Shown here: piece after piece, positions 1-13,680 of the stretch | How positions within the stretch are numbered: position 1 is the first letter of the stretch | Layout of the letters: every line of letters begins with the position of its first letter | Source of the DNA: Crotophaga sulcirostris | Taxonomy: Eukaryota; Chordata; Aves; Cuculiformes; Crotophagidae | Direction: 5' to 3' | Assembly: GCA_013397455.1 (NCBI GenBank) | Contig: VYZB01000293.1 | Location: forward strand, 475,751 to 539,750 | Length of the DNA stretch: 64,000 bases | Notes under the pieces: model-generated | What the model saw: only the letters and a program-made list of their open reading frames with translations | Databases searched by the model: none | What the model was told of the DNA's origin: nothing | Translations under genes and position numbers: made by a program

Positions 1-2410
1 GTTGCTAATATAATTATTATTAGGAAGTTACTGAAGAATCCTGTGTATATACTTTTTACTAGATGTTCAGAGATGCTTTTATAAAGGAATACTACTAATG
101 GCATGCTGGCCATCTACTGTCCAGCTTTAAGAAGTGAATTGTTATTTCTCAACATGAAAAAGATATCACTCTTTCCCTGGTATATCATTCATAGACAAAT
201 GCTCTTGAAAACTTAAGAGAAATCCCAAAGGCACAAGTCATTTTTCACAATGACAATATTCAAACTTACTTAAAACATGCAGTTGACAATACCATGCTAG
301 AGGAAATGGTTAGTGTATCTTTTTCACACTGCTAAGAACCAGTACTGAAACAAAATCTTCACAGATGGAACAATATAAAAAGGCAGATTTACAAACTAAT
401 GGTTAAAACAATCAAGTAGTTCTTAAACTCAAAATATGAATTGCACACAATTGTCATATTTCTATTGCAATCATTCTCATTTATGAGAAAAATGGCACAA
501 AGCTATCAGAACTTCTAAACAAAATAAGCTGTAAAAAATTCATGTAGTAATGACTGTAGCAGTCAGGAAGAACTAAATTCCAGAAGTGATTTATTACCTT
601 CTTGGGAAAATGAATGAGTACCATGTGATAAACTAATTCTGACTATGCATATTTTTATGGAAATTCTTTGTCTCAAGTTAGCAAAATGATTTGTTGCCTC
701 AGTTGCTCGATATGACACCGCGAGTGAGGAACAGGTAGACCTGCATCAGAAGGTCATTCACATGGTGAAATAAATTATTTGTCCTAGTAGTACTGGGGTG
801 GAGAAGTTGTTTCCAAAATACAAGCCTTCAAAGAAGACAGATTATACCTTCACACATTCTTCTGGGTTTTTTTCTATAGTAATCTTCTTTTGAGTTCTGT
901 TATTGTGTTATTTCTACCACTGAAATCCAATGTCAGTGGAGTGCTAACAACAAAAAATCTGATATTTGATCTGCAGAGTTGGTCTTTTTCTTTAATAAAC
1001 CCTCATCATTTTTTTTGATGGTCTCAGACCTATGGACCAAGGCTATGGTACCTTGATTCACTGGTGGCTTGATCTCACCGATCTACAAAATCACTTAGAC
1101 GTTTGAATTCTTTCTAGAGACAATGGGTGTCTTCACTTTCCTTTTACAAGGACAAGACTGCATAATCTACCTTCAGTTTTGAAATAAACATTTCTCCAGA
1201 GTTTTGACCCTTCCTTCAGGGAAATATTCCCTTACCACACTTGAGAGATAAATTGTCTAAATGAACTTTATAATAACTTCTTACACAGTGTCTAATTGTG
1301 GACTACCCTAGCAGGCAGCCACAGCAGGTGCATTTCTATCAAAAATAATTTCACTGCATCTTCTATATAATTGAATTGACTAAGTTCTGCTGCATCATGG
1401 TGTTTTCTCTCATTATAATGACAGCTGTGATATATTGCAAGTTAGTTGCTTGAGTAGAAGAAAAAAGTGAGAAGAAAAAAATATACATTTCAACCGTAAT
1501 TCTTCAAACCAAGCATCTGTGGGGTTGAAAAAAAACCCAAAGAAGAAATCATTAACACTAAGCTAAGTGGCAATTAATCTGCAGTATTAAATACTTTTGG
1601 TCAAGAAGTTCCTAGACTGTTTTTTGAACATTCATAATTTTAGGAGTCAAAAACTTGTTTAAATGTTACTACTTGCCCTCAAAATATTATTTCTTCTGGG
1701 AAAGTAAATAACGCTAATGCCTTAAAAAAACTCACAGTATTTTTCATTTTCTTAGCAATGAAAGGAGTTTTGAGGTTCTGCCTGGTAGTGTAAATGGATT
1801 TTTCTTTCACTTTTCACACCAGGAACATCCATCTCTAAACATTCAGTTAATATAAGCAGAAAATATCTTATGTTTCATCTGAGTGTTATACTGTAAATAA
1901 ATTTGTATCCATTTAGAAAGTGCCCTAAGAATAATTTGCTCTTTAAAAAAGAGAGCTTATTCATCTAAAAAAACCCCGCCAAAACACAGAGTAAAATAAC
2001 TATATCTCTACTTCTGTTTTCAAAATAATATATGTTTTACTGTCATTGAGAACAGTGACTTCTGAATTAAAGTAGCTTCACATAGCTTTTATACTCAGCT
2101 GTATGACAGGGTGTTCAATTTTCTAATAATAAGAAAAGACCTTCCTCAAATAGGACTTATTATAGTACCGTAATTGTGATTTCTTAGTCTGAATGTTACT
2201 TTCTCTTTCTATTTGCAAGCATATGTGGTAGAAGGTACATGCAATTAATCAAAATATTGCGCTATTGAGTAACTAATTCATTTGTCGTTAGTATTCTCAA
2301 AGATTTCACCTGAACTGAGAAATTTCTCTTGTCCCAAATATCTATTAAATGCTTCTCAGAAGAAACATTTGTATGATCATATTGTACCTCCTCAAAACAG
2401 GCTACCTTTG

Positions 2411-2670
2411 TCACAATCACAGAATCACAGAATTATAGAATGACCTGAGTTGGAAGGGACCCACAATGTTCACTGAGTCCAGCTCCTGTCCTTGCATAGG
2501 ACAATCCCAACATTCACACTGTGTGTCTGAGGGCATTGTCCAGATGCTTCTTGAATATTGTCATGGTGTGACTGCTTCCCTGGGGAGCTGTTCCAGTGCT
2601 CCACCACCCTCTGAGTGAAGAACCTTTTCCTAATATCTAACTGAAACCTTCCCTGGCAAATGTTCTTGCC
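2411..2670 (-). mobile_element. CR1 LINE, 5'-truncated 3' end
   Basis: Read on the minus strand this is the last part of CR1 ORF2 plus the 3' UTR and octamer tail. On the plus strand it begins with CACAGAAT/TATAGAAT units followed by GAGTTGGAAGGGACC, the reverse complement of the usual CR1 end. The minus-strand frame reads GRFQLDIRKRFFTQRVVEHW, a standard CR1 ORF2 C-terminal block. Only about 260 bp remain, typical of 5'-truncated insertions. It lies in the same orientation as GPC5 transcription. Boundaries are good to about 10 bp at the tail and 20 bp at the other end. Confidence 0.92.
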
Positions 2671-5462
2671 ATAATAAACCTTCCTGCCATAAAAATCTTT
2701 TAGATACACGGAACTGATATTTTTCATTACTCAGTACAGTGCTTTTCAGAAACTGAAAGAATGATGAGGTTAGATACCTAAGGAAATAATGTCATTTCTG
2801 CAGAACGGCAAGCTTAAAGAAGAAAAATGAAAACTAGTAGTATGCCTACTGTCTGAGACCCTTCACATACAGACGGCAGGGATGGGGAGGGCTTCTGCAT
2901 AGTCCGTCATAGAAAGTGCATACAGACTACACAAATAGTTCAGCGGTCAAGACTTTGCTCACAACTGCCAAGTGCTCCTTTTTGCCTCAATGCCAGCTAA
3001 AGGTTTAGGTATATGATGGTGGAAGATTAGAGAAACCTCTCAGGAAATAAAAATGCAAACTTATAGGGAAGTTGCTACTCCAAGGATAATTCAACAAATT
3101 TGTTACCTATTCACTTCACAGACCGATTTTTTTTAAGAAAAGATGACAGGCAAGAATAGACTTCAACATTTGGGCTGTTACACTGGCTTTAGAGGTAAAG
3201 TCCAGTCCAAGAGGGAGAGTAGACTAAGCCACTGTTACAAACTTTAATTTTATATGTAAAATTTACTATAATCAAATAGAATAGGCAATAATTCAAAAAG
3301 TCTATTTTCTAGTCTTGAACAGGGTATTAATGTAGTAGCAAATTAGCTATGAGATTCTCACGCTTTTCCTTTATGTGCTAATATTGCTGACTCTTGTAAA
3401 GGAAGGCTTTTTCATTTTTTGTGTTTGTTACTAACACTCTTGCTGTCTCTATTTCCAGATATCACAAGAAGTAAATTGGTATAATTCTCATAGGCATTCA
3501 GGGTAATTTTTATTAATTCCTTAGTACCGCATATTAAATAATATAAATTAAAAATAAACATTTACTTAAAGGTAGTATTTTATTTCTACTATCTCAGCAC
3601 CTAATTTTGATTGTTAGGCAAAAAAAGTATTGTCTGAAATATATCTTCTGGTAACATATCGTCTTGGAGGACATTACCACAAAAAATGTGTAATTATTTA
3701 TCACTTTTCTCAAAAGTATTTCTGTAGTAGTAGCCCTATTTCATATATACCTTTACATATGTTTTATGCAATTTCTAGTTCCACACCTCATAAGGATTTC
3801 CAGAGTTGAAAAATTACTGCAAAAGAGGAATGGCGCTTTACATGAAAATCTCTGACTTCACTTAAGGGTAGAAGTTTTACTTGTCCTGTAACTCAACACC
3901 TAAAAAAGTCAAAGGATTAAGTGAACTGATTAGGTTCTAAAAGACCTTATACAATTGGAAATGAGTTTATGCAAAATTCAGTACACCAGAGTCCAAGAGT
4001 TCACCTTCACCTATCCTCTCAGACAATGAACATGTGGTTTATCTGATCTACAACAAAGGTGTGCTTTTATGTTCTGCATTAGGGAGGTTTTGGATGAACA
4101 AGACAAAGAAGTCATCGTGGGAAATGAAACAAAACCCTAGTTTTTCCTTCTCCCATGGGAACACTTACTTTATACAGATGAACTATCGGGATTTCTGTCT
4201 CTTGATTTCAACTTTACTGCTTCTGCCTAACATTGCTGGCCTTGACTTTAACAGAAAGACACCATGTGCTGTCATAGGCTGTAGCTTGAGACCTCTCATG
4301 AAGCTCCCATGAGAATGCAAGCTTAAACCCCCTGGGGACAGAAAGAAAAAAGTTTGAGGTGTTCTGGTTCTGAAGCTTTATTCCACCACTCAAATAACAA
4401 CTGTTTGTTGATAAAAATTTGGCATGTCAGCATACATTACAATGCCTCCTAAAATGCAAATTTTGTCATAAAAAGTGAGATGCTAATGCAACTCCCTGAG
4501 TGGAGATAGGAACAAGCTGATCTACGTGACCCTATCACCCTATCTTAAAAGCTGATGTGCCATCTCTTTTCACATTTTGCCATAGACCAGATGTGCTTTG
4601 ATATATAACATGTTTGAATGGCTAATTAATATTTAAAATTGTCATTCTGGCCTATTCTGTATGAATACACATTTGGAATACACAACTTACTGTCAAACAC
4701 AATTTAAAAAAAAATCCAGGTAACTGGCTCACATTCAGTAAAATGACTATGAATGCCTATACAGTTATATGTGATGTAAATAATTTTGGCTTTATTGAAG
4801 ACAACACAAAATTTCTATGTCATTTTTGCTATCGCATCCCTCAGAAAATTAGATTCATCTTTAAGTATTTAAATATAGTGAAAACCTATTTTTAGTTCAG
4901 AATCTTTGGAAAAGTAATGGTTACATATATTTTCTTTAAAATAGTAACTTCATTCTTCAAAGTCAAAAGGCATACATAAAATATTCTTTAGAATAGTTTG
5001 AATGTTTTAATTTCTATATAAATTTAAACACTAAACAGTCTCCCACTGAATAAAAGGAACATAGTAGTGATTTAGCTTTGTAGAAAAGAAAACCAAAATT
5101 ATATCTTCAATTCTGAAATAGCACTTAGTTTGAATAAATGTTTAATATGTATGTAATTATATTTTGAGTAAACTACGGTTAAATGAGGAATTTATTAATT
5201 TAGAACCATAACAGTACTATTTTCTTCAAAGGCCTTTGTCAGAAGTGTTCCATCTACCACTTTTATTTATACTTATTCAGAAATTAATTTAAATTTCACT
5301 TTATTTAGTATTTAATTGGGCCATCTGCAATGGAGTCTTTCAAGTAGTTCAGTTGCAGACAAAATTTACAAAGCAGACCCTTTCAGCTGCCATACAAGTC
5401 CAAACCAGCATCCTTTAATCATAGTTGCAGCTTTGATTACAGAAGCATAGAGCATCAAGGAA

Positions 5463-5663
5463 CTAGGGAAGATCTTCCCTGAAGCTGAAGCCGATATTGT
5501 TCTTATCTGAAATGCCATAATGCTCAGTGGTTCGTTGCCTTTCTACCTTTACCAGTTCTTTGAGTTGTAACAGTTCACTGAATGGAAGAGTGTGGATGTT
5601 TAATGACTTAACTTTGTAGCCAATATATTCAGGAGCTTTTCTGCAACACTGGATACAGCATAG
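5463..5663 (-). pseudogene. Unidentified coding-like segment ending in a stop codon
   Basis: I do not recognise this. On the minus strand an open frame of 66 codons runs from after a stop at 5664-5666 to a TAG at 5463-5465. The last 58 codons contain SLNIHTLPFSELLQLKELVK and later RQRTTEHYGISDKNNIGF. They are rich in charged residues, unlike the F/L/S/Y/C-rich chance frames elsewhere in this window. A possible acceptor (GTGTTGCAG) lies just before 5640, and an AATAAA signal lies at 5305-5300, about 160 nt past the stop. It could be a fragment of a processed pseudogene, a terminal exon of an unknown transcript, or chance. It is not the missing GPC5 exon: joining it to the exon at 44967 creates an immediate stop and the glypican tail motifs are absent. 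Confidence 0.25.
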
Positions 5664-8198
5664 CTACAATCAAAGAAGATCAGCCATAACATTCCCTTTC
5701 TTTAATGAATTAGCTAACCTTCAGTATGACAAGCCATTTCCTCCTTTATAGCTTTTCAAAATTTCAGAATACATAGTAAATGCGTGCATACCTATATGTA
5801 TAACCATAAACACAAATAATTTTGTGAGCAGTAACTAAGTTGAGAAAACATTTTTCTTAATACAAAAGTACCTATTAGTAATAATAGTAAATTACAAAAT
5901 CTGAAAGATAAGGCACCTAGAAGCCTTTTTATTTAGTCAGGAGAGTCTGTGGACTGCACATGTGCAAAACATACTTTGTAATGAACAGATCAATGGTGTG
6001 GTGAATAAGGGGTGGTATGACTGTTTTAATTATAAATTGATCTCTCCTACTGAGGTCATCGACACTGGCTTTGTAGCTGAGTGGAGGCATAGATGAATAG
6101 TTTTATAAGCTAAATATTATCTACAAAAGATCATACATAATGCATGGACAAAGTAGGGCGAATAGAGAATAAATATAAATCCTAAATAATAATAAAAAAT
6201 AGTTGTATTTTAAGAATTTATCCTATAAAAAAACTATACTATGCTAAAATATTTAATGGTTCAGTAGTAGTACATGGCACATTTTAGAAATACACTAAAT
6301 GGCAAGTAGCGATGTATGCTGTATTTTATAGGAGAAAAACTAAGGGTACAAGAAATTTGCCTCACATCACACAATGTGGAGGAATTTTAGGGCTTTATTT
6401 CCACATATCATGCTAAAAGCTTTTCTTCCTCATAAGGTGTTAAATAAGTCAGATGACTCAATCTCTGAATTGCTTATGTATGTCTACAGATTACAAAATA
6501 ATATAGTTTATTTAAAATATAGCTACTCTATATTGTAGGCAATAGCATAGAAAATTGAACTACAATCAATTTTCTTAGGTGGTGAGTCTTATTTAGTCAA
6601 AGCTTCCTATTTTATTTTGGTGGGCGCTAGCTGTGCAATCAGATATTCCCTAAAAAGATCTTCAAATCAAACATGTATCCTCTGTGGCATAATTTCAGTA
6701 CTTTCCAAAGCCCTGCTTGAAGATGGTCATCTGGTCTATAGTTCTGTAAAGGTACTGAAAACTATGCTGCTGAGTCTTTTTCCAAGTGTATTTCAAAACC
6801 ATTTTTTTTCCTACCCAAAATATACTGTATCTAAGCGACGTTGGGTGACTTTTATATTGAATAAAGAAGCAGTTATGTATTGCACACAATGATCATCAGT
6901 GAAATGTTGATTCATTAGGAATCACATAGTATTGTTGACTTTTAGAGACACATTCAGTTATATTATTATTCATTAAACGTTTGATAAAGTCTGTATCATA
7001 GACATTTCATTACTTGTCACAGTTTAAAACAGATTTTTAGGGATGCAGGAGATATCCTGCTAATCATGCTATTTTTAACTAATTTTTTTATTGTCTTTTA
7101 AAACACAAAGACTACTTTTGTAAAAATAAGCTTTGTATCTCAAATTACTGATTGCTCGCTCATAGGAGCTCCATGTTCTACAACTTGTATCTCACTCTTT
7201 TTTTCATTAAGGAAGGAATGGAAGGGGAGCAACTGGTGACATACATCAGTCTAGGGTTTTGAGTTGTTTTCCCCAGTGTGCTAGTTGGAAGACTTCCAGC
7301 AAAAAAATGAGGACAACATTCTACACCACATAGAGAGAAAAATATATATTTTCTGGTACGTACACACAGGTAGACACATCCAGTCTGAATGAGCTGTATG
7401 TTTATGGGTGAACCAAACAGAACCAGTAAATAAAATTCCCTTAGGCAACACAAGTCTATTTTCTTACTGGCTCCAGGAATTCCAGGTACAAATTTGTTTT
7501 GCATTTCCATTAAGGTTTAGACCACAAAGGCACCTGGTAATGTCACTGCTTGTCTCTATCACATGCAATTTTCAAGTTCCTACCCTCAGTCACTTACAGC
7601 CCTGAGCTAGCATTTGAGTTAAAACCTTTTGTTTGATTCTAAGTCTAAATTGCTTCTTTAGGGAAAGAACATACTCAGTCTGATTAAAAATAGGTTGGAA
7701 GAGCATTCTCGATTTTTTACATCATCACTTTCAAAATGCTTCATCTAAGCAACTATGGTCATATTACATTGTAGACATTTCTGTCACAGACCTCTGTGGA
7801 GGCTATGGGCAGAAACAGGTATTGATAGAGTCCAGTTTATTCCTCAACAGATATCTTAACAGGGTCACACAAGTTGAAGAGTCTGTATCAGACAGAATGA
7901 GGGAAAGCTTAGAAATGGTGGTATACACGAAATAGTAGAGCAGAGACATGGTTTGCTCAGTTCCGTTACTTTAGAGTTTCTGTAGCAGTCACTTGCAAAT
8001 CTGTAGCTTGCTCTGAAACAAAGTTTCAAGTTTGCTTGTATAAATATGAAAAGGTAATCCTCAGAATACCTGGAATGTGTCACATATACTAGCATGACAA
8101 GTTTCCCTATCCCTTTATTAAAAGAAACACAATATTAGACAAATGGCAGAGCTAAGCCAGAGCTTAATTCTCTTTTGTATCCTCACTTTTCCAATACC

Positions 8199-8263
8199 NN
8201 NNNNNNNNNNNNNNNNNNNNNNNNNNNNNNNNNNNNNNNNNNNNNNNNNNNNNNNNNNNNNNN
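8199..8263. other. Assembly gap (65 N)
   Basis: Run of 65 undetermined bases. The flanks are ordinary AT-rich sequence, with no repeat visible on both sides that would explain the gap. Confidence 0.99.
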
Positions 8264-11200
8264 TCATGTTTTATATTGATTTTTAGTAAAGATGTTGGCC
8301 TCTAATCTTGTGTTATAGAAAATCCTGGGATAGTTCATATGACGATCCTGGAGAGATCAGACCTGACAATTTACCATATGTATTTGGTAACTTGGGAAAA
8401 CCTACGAGTGATAGGAGCTGATGAATCCTTAACACTGAAAAGTAAAAGGAAATCATCAATGTTCCTCTGTCACCATACACATGCTGGATATCTGGCTCTG
8501 GTAGTCAGATATTGTGAATCTTAATTGGCAAAGAATTGTAACGTGAGATATTATGTAGGAACACCTATTGAATGGCATAGGCAAAGAACTTTCAGCCTCA
8601 AAGAACATGGTCCACTCTACCCTCTTCCTAGAGACGAGATTACTTCTGCTGTAAAGCAAAGAACAAATTTCTTTCTAATTTCTTGCAGTGCATGAATTCT
8701 ACCTGCATTATTAATAATTACCCTTTTTCTGTTACAGCAAGTACTCCCAATAAGCATTTGAGTTCTTATAATAAAATCTCTATTAAAAGAAGCACAAAGC
8801 AATGAATAAACTGACAGATAAAATGCAGGCAGAAAGAAGATGCTGGACAAAATATATGTTTGATATCCTTCCTCCTGTTACGTGCTGTATTAAATTTTGC
8901 AGTATCAATACCCTAGAAATTTATGAATAAATCCCTTGCTCCAGTGCACTATTCTACTAGATAAATATGAAAACTTGGATTTGTTTTCAAAATATTGTAA
9001 GCCAGATCTGTAATTGCTATAAAGAAATTAATGAGAATATTTTTTTCAATAGAGGTGTATTAAAAAACAAAGGTAAATCTTTCAGGGTTAATTATTCCTA
9101 AATTCTACCCATTACCCATTTATTTCCACTCCTTTTTTTCAATGCTGATTTTACCTTCCCAATACTTCTGTGATGTCCAATACTTTCATTTAAATGTTTT
9201 ATCCCAATAAACAATCTTCTTCCCGTTATAAATTCTGTGACATTCTTCTTGATTCAGTTTATCTGCTCACTCTCACCTCAGGTCATCTCAGGTTGCTATT
9301 GCTCACCTACCCAGCTGGACTATCTCGACTGTGAGGTACTGCAAAGCCTTACCCACCTTACTGATTATACTTATATTGCTGGAAGGAACATGAACACGGT
9401 CTATATATCTATATTGTACTTGATTCTGCCTCTCCTAAGAGCCCCCCTTTAGATTTATCACATAAATAGAACTTTTTATATGTTCTTTTGTTGTTAAAAT
9501 GGACAGAAATAATTTCAGGGTTGTGCTGAAGCCTATGGGCACAGTTTTCTAGTTGCTTGAAACTAAGGATGTGAATAAATGCTTGTAGGGACATTTCAAG
9601 GTGGAGAGCCTGCATACACAGCACTGAGCAACTGGGTAGGCTCCACTGCCAGGAGCTAAACTTGTCTCTACTCTTCACTGCTCACCCTCAAGGGAGGCCC
9701 AGCACAGTCCCAGCCCAAACTATCGTTGAATGGAGTGCTGGAGTGTATGGCAATTGCTTGTTTCCCAGGCCTCTTTCAGAAACACAGATACACTTCCTGA
9801 ATCCATATAATTTTAGAGTTTATATTTCTGTTTATGGAGAACAACCCAAGGATCTCTCTTTTAAGATGTACCAGTATTTTTCCCAACAGATACACCAGTT
9901 GCAAGATAAAATGCCTGAGAAAAAGAAAGGACAACTCTTTAAAACACATAGGAAGACTGTCAAGAACTGATAGCTTTCCCATTGCTTTGCTCATTCTCTG
10001 AAATGAGCTCACACTGTCTATAAGAGCTTAACTCATTGTTTCATTTAGGCAAAATACAATTTGGTCAACCTCATAAATCACAAGACAACACATTCTCTAT
10101 GTCTCCCCACTCAAAATATCATTAAAGCACCTTCAGATGAAAATTAAGAAAAAGTAGTACAATGTATAAATAGTCAGAATCTACAAAAAATCATATTACA
10201 AAGCAGATACCAACCCCAAATTCACATTTATGTTGCACAAATTGTTGAACCTCGAAACTCCAAATTACTAGAATAACCCAAGGTTCACCCAACATTGCTA
10301 ACATATCAAAAATACTGAGCTGTCATTTCCATACCTGAAGTCGTCATCTCTACTACTAAGCACAAAATTTTAATACACAATGTTTATGCTGGCCTCTATG
10401 TGGCTTAATCACAACTTTTTCAAGTAAGATGAAATAAACAGGCTTGTTATTAAGTACCTCTGTAAATCATGGTTGCTGATTTTCATGTTTTTTCAAGAAC
10501 AGACATCAATGGTGGTGCACTTTTACTAAGTTCTATAAACCACATACATAAACTTTTAAATGCAGTTCGTAATCCTGAAATTTCACTGACCTGCCTTATT
10601 CCTCTAGCACACTCCTCTGTGCTTAAATAATCCTTGGTATCTGGTAAAAAAAGTCAGCTTGCAAAATTGGAGATGAAAATGCTATGAAATCATAGCAGTG
10701 AATATATCATTTAATGCTTGCATATGCACCATCCAGTACTTACATTCGCTTGTTCTTTAAACAAAATCATCATCATATCACAAGTGGATGGAAATCTGTA
10801 TCAAGACTTTTTTCAAATTTAATCTCAGCCACTTCTTTTTCTTTCCTAGTTTTTGCTTATCTAGCTTCTATTTTCCAGTACGCAAGTACTAGTATACCTC
10901 AATCTTTTAACTGAAATGTGCAAAAAGATTTAGTGTGTTGGAAAATAAATTCTTATTTCAACTCACACAGTTTATCTGTTTTATTAATAGGTGAGCAGTT
11001 ATTAGAAGACATATACTCATAATTTATTCAGGAACATATAAACGTATATGCATCATGAAGGCCGGAAAGGATGTAGTTCCCATTTCCACATTTTAAATAC
11101 AGATAATACTTTATCAGATTTTATAAATCTAACCTGTTACATGTTTTATTTCTACTCATTCGTTCATATTTTCCTGGAATTAAGTTTTTATTTATATAAG

Positions 11201-13551
11201 AACCTCACAGAAAGTTTTGTTAACATTAAATAATACAGGTTGTAGTATGCCTTCATAAATAGAACTAGTCACACTTTTATTTGCTTTTATTAGTTTGCTG
11301 CATCAACACAGAACAGATTATTTTTGAAAGGTACAGTTTCATACTGCCAAAGAAGCCCTTGAAAAGAATATTTAATTTCAAAACATAAGACTATTTCATG
11401 GGGAGCTATTCCTTGAATGAAGTCTGATTATATACAACTAACTGCAAAGTCAAGACCACAATATAGAAAATACTGGGGCTTTTTTATTATCCTTCTAAAT
11501 GTTCTTTCAAAAAATAGCATGACCAGAAAATGATGCACATATTACAGTAATAAACATATTGAAAATTATAGTAACAAGCATACTGCAGTATTGTCCCTTT
11601 ACATATTTCCTTGTCTGTTGCTGCAAATTTTTGTTTGCAATATATTAAACAATGAACTCAAGTTCTCTGTATTCTGGAAGTTACAGAAATTTACTCAATA
11701 CAATATCAAGGCAGATAAAAGCATGTGCATTTGAAATGGATATTTCTAACAACTACATTGCATTTTCAATGATATCGCCTGCATATAACTATCTATCCAC
11801 AATGCAACAAATCATAAAATGAAGCACATCTTCAGTAGTATTTATATTGATAAATATTCTAATTTCTGTCTCTCAGGTAAAAAGTTATAAATATAAACTG
11901 TAAATACTACTTAGCATTGTGAATTGCTAACTTCAATTTCTTTTCCAGTACATACAGTATTACTTTCTTCATTATTTTTACTTCTTTGTACAATAAAATT
12001 TTGAGTAATAACATCAAAATAATTCAAACTTAAATGAGAAATATATGATATTTCTTATTATCATTCTTCATAATACCTCATTGTTTACATAAATTTCTTA
12101 GTCGTTTAAAACTGTCATTGAATAGTTATGCAGTTTTTTTAAGTAATCATAAAATTAGAATAGAGAAATTAGAATGTTTAAACCTCAGGTATAATTATAT
12201 TTGTTATACTGGCTTCATTGGTATAAGAGTACTATAAAAAATCACAAGTAATACAGTTTTAAACATTCTCAATACATATGAATTAAACCGAAGCAAGAAA
12301 ATTTAACAGACTATTCAATAAAAGTTCCTTACTGAAAAGGCATATGCACATCAAAGAATTATCACAGATAATAAACTATACACCAGATGCTGAAAATTTT
12401 ACTATTGCCAGTTAATGAATGTATAAGAATTAGTGTACCAAATCTTCTACAATTAAGATTAATTAATTTAAAAACCAGTGATGAAAACTAATGTAATAAA
12501 CTTGAAATGTAGTGGAAAATAACTTTTTCTAACCAGAGATTTTTATAAATTAGTAATTTCTGAACAATTAACAAAAGGCTGTTAGGGAGTTTAAAGAGGT
12601 ATATGTAACACTAAAGAAAATGTTGATCTTAAGGATACAAATTACCAGTTTTTAATTTCTGAAATGAAGTTTTAGGCATTACACCATATTGGGAGTTAGT
12701 GCAAAAACCAAATAATTCAAAGATTCTGTGTGTAAAAAAATATTAATAACATTTCTTACTGAGTCTCTAGAAGTGGAGAAGAGCAATAGGGTATGGGGTT
12801 TTTTACCTTCTCTTGATAACACTTAGAATTTTTATTTCCTCTACTCTTAACTTGAAATGAAAACTGATTTTCTCATGTATCCTCCGCATAGAGAGATTAA
12901 GAAAACTCCCAGACTCCAACAATGACTGGTTCTTTTCAGTGGTAGTCTGGCAAGATACATAGACATATTTTGGACAATTAGCTGGTTCTCTGATAGAAAA
13001 TGCAACAATCACACGACTCCTGGATGGACACTGATCCACCTTTCTATCCTTCCATCTACCCCAACTTGATCAAGTAATAATTGGGTTACTTTTATTCCTT
13101 CCTATGTCTTGAGGAAGGGTGCAGGATATGCCTGTAGTCTGGCTACCCTGGGAGAGAAAGCAATTACGTGCATTGACCAACGTATGGTTCAATGACAGTT
13201 ATTCCTCTAAAAAATAGGATATAAGTCATTTATATAAAGAAAATGTATAATTAAATCAAAGATCTTCTAGAGAATAGGTGATTTAATTTAAATTTATTTA
13301 TTTTAATTAAAACCAATTTTGTAGGCCCTATGGCTGAAAAAGAAAAAATGTAAGGAAAAAGCACACAGATAAAGCCAGCATTTCAGTGCTTTAAAACCCC
13401 TGCCTTAAACTTACCTCTTTCAGTTCTGAAGCCTAAAGTTCTGACCAAGCTCTCTTAATTCTGGGGAATGAGAAAGCCAGACTGTGAGCTCTATTCTAAT
13501 AATTTGTTACAGGTAATTATGCTGTTTATGCACAGTTATTTTATAGTATAA

Positions 13552-13680
13552 GTATATTTATAATAAGTATAATATATATTTTATATAAAATATATTATAT
13601 ACTATATATATTATATTTTACATTATGTATATTTATAATAAGTATAATATATAAATATATTTTATATATAAGTATTTCTA
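13552..13680. repeat. AT-rich low-complexity block with a 75-bp direct duplication
   Basis: The block is almost purely A and T. A 27-bp unit beginning GTATATTTATAATAAGTATA occurs identically at 13552-13578 and 13627-13653, a spacing of 75 bp. Between and after the copies lie self-complementary TATATA/TTTATATAAA runs that could form hairpins or cruciforms. It probably arose by slippage or tandem duplication in a TA-rich microsatellite. Confidence 0.85.

Noticed and set aside
5463..5640. Unidentified coding-like segment as the missing last GPC5 exon
   Set aside because: Splicing the phase-1 end of the 44967 exon to base 5640 gives an immediate TAA, and the glypican-5 tail motifs and a hydrophobic GPI signal are absent.
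7178..7510. 110-codon minus-strand frame and the overlapping plus-strand frame
   Set aside because: No known domain, no splice context, and composition typical of non-coding DNA.
9662..9970. 102-codon plus-strand frame in a slightly GC-richer patch
   Set aside because: Looks like neither a known gene nor a known repeat; kept only as part of the intron.
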